Positions 20,973-24,413 of a DNA stretch of 24,413 bases are shown piece after piece (positions within the stretch are counted from its first letter, which is position 1; each line of letters starts with the position of its first letter). A program made the translations under genes and the position numbers. The notes under the pieces are model-generated. The model saw nothing but the letters and a program-made list of their open reading frames with translations, was not told the DNA's origin and made no database searches. The DNA is taken from contig MZNV01001376.1 of the NCBI GenBank assembly GCA_002081555.1, positions 1-24,413 on the forward strand, given 5' to 3'. The DNA comes from Protostelium mycophagum (taxonomy: Eukaryota > Evosea > Variosea > Protosteliida > Protosteliaceae).

Positions 20973-21902
20973 ATGAAGCGGCAAGCCAAACCAGATCTCT
21001 CACCAAGAAAGAAGTTTTATGTTGAAACCACGATCGAAACGCTGTCTGATGAGCTTCTGTCTGAGATCGCGAAGAATCTGGTGCGGAGGCCCTCATATAA
21101 ACATGACAGACAACAATTTAAGAGATTCAAAGACATTCTCAGTTTGGTAGTTCTGCACCACATCGATAATCCGTCTGAAATCTCGCAGTTAAAAGTCAAC
21201 AAAAGGCTCTCTGACGTCGCCAAGCCTGTCTTTTTCAAAATGCAACTGATCCACCAGTTGATGCCTATCGTACCAGTTCCCCACGTTCAGTGGTGGAAAC
21301 TCATCAGACAGAATCCATCTTTTGGTCATCACACCCTCACATTATGTCTGTACGATGAAGATGACGATCAATCAAACTTGGCGATTGTACACCAAGCCAC
21401 CGCACAACTGAAAGCTTGCATCCCGTATTTCGTCAACATAGAGGAGATCAAATTGATCGCACACAAGTGGGATACTCTGTCGATTCTAAGCAGCATGAGG
21501 CCAGGTCCAAAACTCAAGAGAGTGAGCATCTACTTCAAAGGAGAAACCCCAGAAGACCATCCGAAGGTGAAGAAAATAACTTGTAGGCAACACTAACATG
21601 TACAGATGCGCTTAGAGTGAGTCTTGAGAAATGAGGTCGTATTATAATGGCTTTGCCAAAAGAGTTGATTTTTGTTCGTGAAGAACAAAATTTTTACATC
21701 TTACTGAATGATGCAGAGACCTCCAGTTTCTGATAGCCCCCACACTGATATCATTCAAACTACGTGAGTTCTGAAAAAAATACGAGTTTTATGTGAATAA
21801 TGCATGACAGATGGCATCACGATCGACGATGATCTATCCTCAAAACTAAAACAGTGCACAAATCTGAAGACCTTAAAGCTAGATACAAATAGTCAATCGT
21901 GA
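20973..21902 (+). CDS. F-box/leucine-rich-repeat-like protein
   Basis: Exons 20973-21566, 21606-21616, 21717-21763 and 21811-21902 join in phase to 247 aa. The 11-nt second exon is unusual and is accepted because it alone links the frames. Residues 17-32 (IETLSDELLSEIAKNL) resemble the F-box start, which binds Skp1 in SCF ubiquitin ligases; the rest of the box is degenerate. The C-terminal part contains leucine-rich patches such as NIEEIKLIA, LKRVSIYF and a final CTNLKTLKLD. The last is a clear LRR strand. Substrate recognition for ubiquitination is the family expectation. A polyadenylation AATAAA is at 21919-21924. The start ATG sits in a CCAACC context. Confidence 0.65.
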
Positions 21903-21924
21903 CATCGTGTTGCTTAGTAATAAA

Positions 21925-22213
21925 AGATTGTCCATACTGACATAAGTATATATCCATCAAGCCAAGGTATTATCACTAGATTGTTTTCTCGCCTCAGCGA
22001 GCAGGTGGTCATATCAACCCCAAAGATGTACGACGAAATTTAGTATCTTTTCATTATTCTTTGGCTGCTTATGTGACAGTGAAAAAAATCAATCAATATT
22101 CTATCCTCTATAAACTATTTCACCTGGACTTGATGATATCTCGATATGACGTCGCATTCAATCGGAATTTCCCATTTTATTTTCATTTTTGAGAATATTC
22201 TGATGTCAAAAGC
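21925..22213. other. Intergenic region upstream of the CRT10-like gene
   Basis: About 290 AT-rich bases with no coding pattern on either strand. It should hold the promoter of the WD40 gene. A frame opening at 22146 overlaps the true first exon in another phase and was set aside. Confidence 0.4.
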
Positions 22214-24286
22214 ATGGGACAGGCAATCACACGAGAGCACTCTTCTATTAGAGGACAGCTCATCAAGTGACTTCACACCAAAATTGATTTGTTGTTTTGA
22301 CCAGTTCCAGCACGCATACTTTTACAAGAGGCAGTTTATCGCCGTGGAAACTCAATATGTTAGGTGTATATAACGGCTTGTATTATGTGGCACAAGAGGA
22401 TCGTATCAATGTATATAAAAAGGTGGATGGCCAAATCAATTTAACTCTGGATCGCGAGCTCTTTGTGGATGATTCTGAAGTGAGTTGTTTGATGACACAA
22501 GCATGATCAAAGTGATGTCATTCGTGATTGATTTATTTAGAAAGAAATAAATCAAATCAAAATGGCATACCTGCGAGGAAACATCCCGGTCATATTGGCC
22601 GTTAATGATGCCGGCACAGTCAAATTATTTTTCCTTGACGATTTAGAGAGATCATTATCCTTTGAGTAAGAATTTACTTTTGAGGAATATTTTATTTGTT
22701 ACTGTGCCACAAAGACACTGGTTTCGGCTGCCTCGTGAGATCAACACATCTTACCACTTCATCACTGTGCTCATAATTCACAACAATTTCGTCACTTTAT
22801 TTGGCACAAATAACAAAATCCATTCTTCTGATGCTGATGAGAGCAGTAATACTTTTGAAGATATGGATGATAACGGCACCTGGGGATTAGCACTGAATGA
22901 CACAAGGGGAGGTGACCCACTCGTTGTAGATCCTCGAAAATTGCATTTCTTTTTTCCTCAAAAATTTCATTTCATACAAAAAATCTCGAATAATTCATTT
23001 GAATAAAAATCCGAAGATGTGCAGGCATCCCGCTTATCGCTGTGAGTTCCAACAGTCGACGAATCAAATGCTGGGATCTACAAAACATGACGTATGAGCA
23101 TTACGCTTCTGTCCTCTTAGGCCACGCTCACAACATCCCAGCGATAGGTTGGTCTCGTTGTAGTCGGTCGATTCTGAGAGATCGCAGATTTCAGTCCGGA
23201 TGGGAAATACATTGTGTCGGCGAGCATAGACTCGCACGTAAGAATTTGGGACGTCGACAATCTACAATGCTTGAGAGAAAAATATATTGATCAATGGTGA
23301 GGGCAACTCTGACAGGAATTTTGGCGGGAACTGTTTTTCCGCCTAAAATTCTTCACACAAGTTTTGGCGGGAAAATAATTTCTGCAGGGGGTGGGCGTGT
23401 AGGTGGATTGACAAAGACACGGTGTACAGACTTGATGTCGGGGAAGAAGAGTGGCAGGAGCTTAAAAATCAAGCCAGAAGGTTCAGAAATCAACATAACC
23501 CGGTTCGTTGTAGTCGCAATTGTAGATGCTCGAACAATCTCCCGCCAAAAATACTCGTGACCGGGAATTTTCTGACACTTTCAGATGAACATATTTTCGA
23601 ATGTACATGATGATGAGATATCATCAGAAGAAGAGGAGGAGGATTATGATGATATCTTGGATGAGATCTTAGGCTCTGATGAGGACTCCCTCCCCTCCCG
23701 GTTCGCAGAACCTTCTCCAGAAAATCCACAGAAAATTCAGAGGTCGAGATGATTACCGACACAAAAGTTGACTGATTGTAGATGCCCAGGGGACCTCATA
23801 GTCTGTACAAATCGTACTGATCTATTTCTGTTGAGCCCACCCACGTTGTACAAATTGTCTACAATGCGGCAGGTGTTCATGTCAGGGGGGGTCATACACA
23901 ATATTGACAGGTTGTGTTTTTTGGAATGGGTACCTGAGATATCTCTTCTGATTGTCGCATCACAAGGCCGGCCAAAGGTCTTGCTCATCCGCATCATCAG
24001 GTGTGATCATGTTGAATCGTGATGCATTCTAATCGCAATTAGAAATGAGAACAACAATGAATACCTCTTTCTACCAGAGCAACTGCTCATCTGTGGACCT
24101 CCTCCCATTTGTGGCATTCATATCGAGAGGATCGTGTCATCATCCATCGTCCATTCCGAGTTCTACCTGCATGTGCTGCTCTACAACAAGACACTGTACA
24201 AGTACAGACTGCAACCCGAAAGATGGGATATACACCCTGGATTTGAGCTGGCGAGAGCCCAGTTCTTGCTAAATGCCATCAGCTGA
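22214..24286 (+). CDS. CRT10-like WD40-repeat protein
   Basis: Ten exons: 22214-22266, 22305-22479, 22541-22665, 22847-22911, 23025-23147, 23188-23296, 23388-23502, 23585-23742, 23782-24000, 24043-24286; 461 aa, phases consistent. Landmarks in order: LGVYNGLYYVA near 36, a WGLALN strand, PLIAVSSNSRRIKCWDL, GHAHNIPAI followed by DFSPDGKYIVSASID, the WD-repeat end VRIWDVD, an acidic Asp/Glu run encoded by exon 8, and LCFLEWVPEISLLIVASQ near the C-terminus. The GHxHNIPxI and WxPExSLxxxASQ signatures fit the CRT10 family. In budding yeast CRT10 influences ribonucleotide-reductase gene expression, and plant or fungal relatives are poorly studied. The 5' exon is the least certain: it is short and its ATG was picked for phase. 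The ring is shorter than in yeast CRT10. AATAAA lies at 24310-24315. Confidence 0.85.
23319..23375. promoter_or_regulatory. Cluster of three E2F-like words in an intron
   Basis: Within the 23297-23387 intron of the CRT10-like gene, TTTTGGCGGGAA (23319-23330), TTTTCCGCCTAAAA (23335-23348, reverse, one change) and TTTTGGCGGGAAAA (23362-23375) lie within 57 bp. The consensus TTTSSCGC is the E2F/DP binding site. Function is inferred; single copies also occur in introns of unrelated genes in this window. Confidence 0.45.
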
Positions 24287-24413
24287 AGGCAGGATTTTTG
24301 TGACCAATCAATAAAGATGATGTCGTTGGTTTGGAATGATGTGAATGTAAAGGTGTTGTTTGCGCTTGTTTGGTATGTTGCAAGCAAATAATGTCAAGTG
24401 GATTGGTCCAGTT
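24287..24413. other. 3' flank of the CRT10-like gene, window edge
   Basis: The stretch holds AATAAA at 24310-24315 followed by TG-rich sequence, as expected downstream of a polyadenylation site. No further gene is visible before the window ends. Confidence 0.5.

Overview
The window comes from an intron-dense protist nuclear genome. Genes lie on both strands, are split by many very short GT-AG introns (commonly 37-60 nt) and are tightly packed. The gene content (SAM-domain sphingomyelin-synthase-related enzyme, p67phox-like TPR/PB1 protein, fibro-slime surface protein, GCC2/GCC3-type seven-helix receptor, CRT10-like WD40 protein, F-box and ankyrin proteins) fits an amoebozoan, perhaps a protosteloid amoeba. 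That assignment is an inference from content; no species marker is present. Nothing bacterial, phage-like or CRISPR-like was seen. All gene models were spliced by eye; for nearly every gene the exon chain keeps phase at every junction and the exon sum is divisible by three.

Layout. 1-594: no recognised gene. 595-2348 (-): sphingomyelin-synthase-related protein with an N-terminal SAM domain. A 161-bp shared promoter separates it from 2510-3384 (+), an unknown protein with a faintly NAC/WRKY-GCM-like segment. 3587-5753 (+): FAD-dependent aromatic-type monooxygenase. It converges on 5830-9563 (-), a 15-exon receptor-like protein with EGF, CUB and cysteine-rich repeats and about seven membrane helices. 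A 163-bp divergent promoter leads to 9727-11459 (+), a GPI-anchored aspartic-protease-like protein. 11506-11658 is a small foldback element of MITE type. 11950-13679 (+): GPI-anchored fibro-slime/PA14-like surface protein. 14002-14673 (+): ankyrin-repeat protein with an unresolved 5' end. 14820-19081 (+): a 19-exon p67phox/NoxR-like protein with a long disordered N-terminus. Its last exon and 3' end are tandemly duplicated (two 228-bp copies). 19446 to about 20652 or 20741 (+): METTL21-like methyltransferase. 20973-21902 (+): F-box/LRR-like protein. 22214-24286 (+): CRT10-like WD40 protein.

How the genes relate. 5830-13679 is a block of three secreted or surface proteins (receptor, anchored protease, anchored matrix-type protein), suggesting a cell-surface neighbourhood. 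The p67phox-like gene would be the cytosolic regulator of an NADPH oxidase encoded elsewhere. The others look like unlinked housekeeping or regulatory genes. Two non-coding motifs recur, mainly in introns: a TTTTGGCGGGAA-like word resembling an E2F site, and ACCGT/ACGGT words often arranged as small palindromes.
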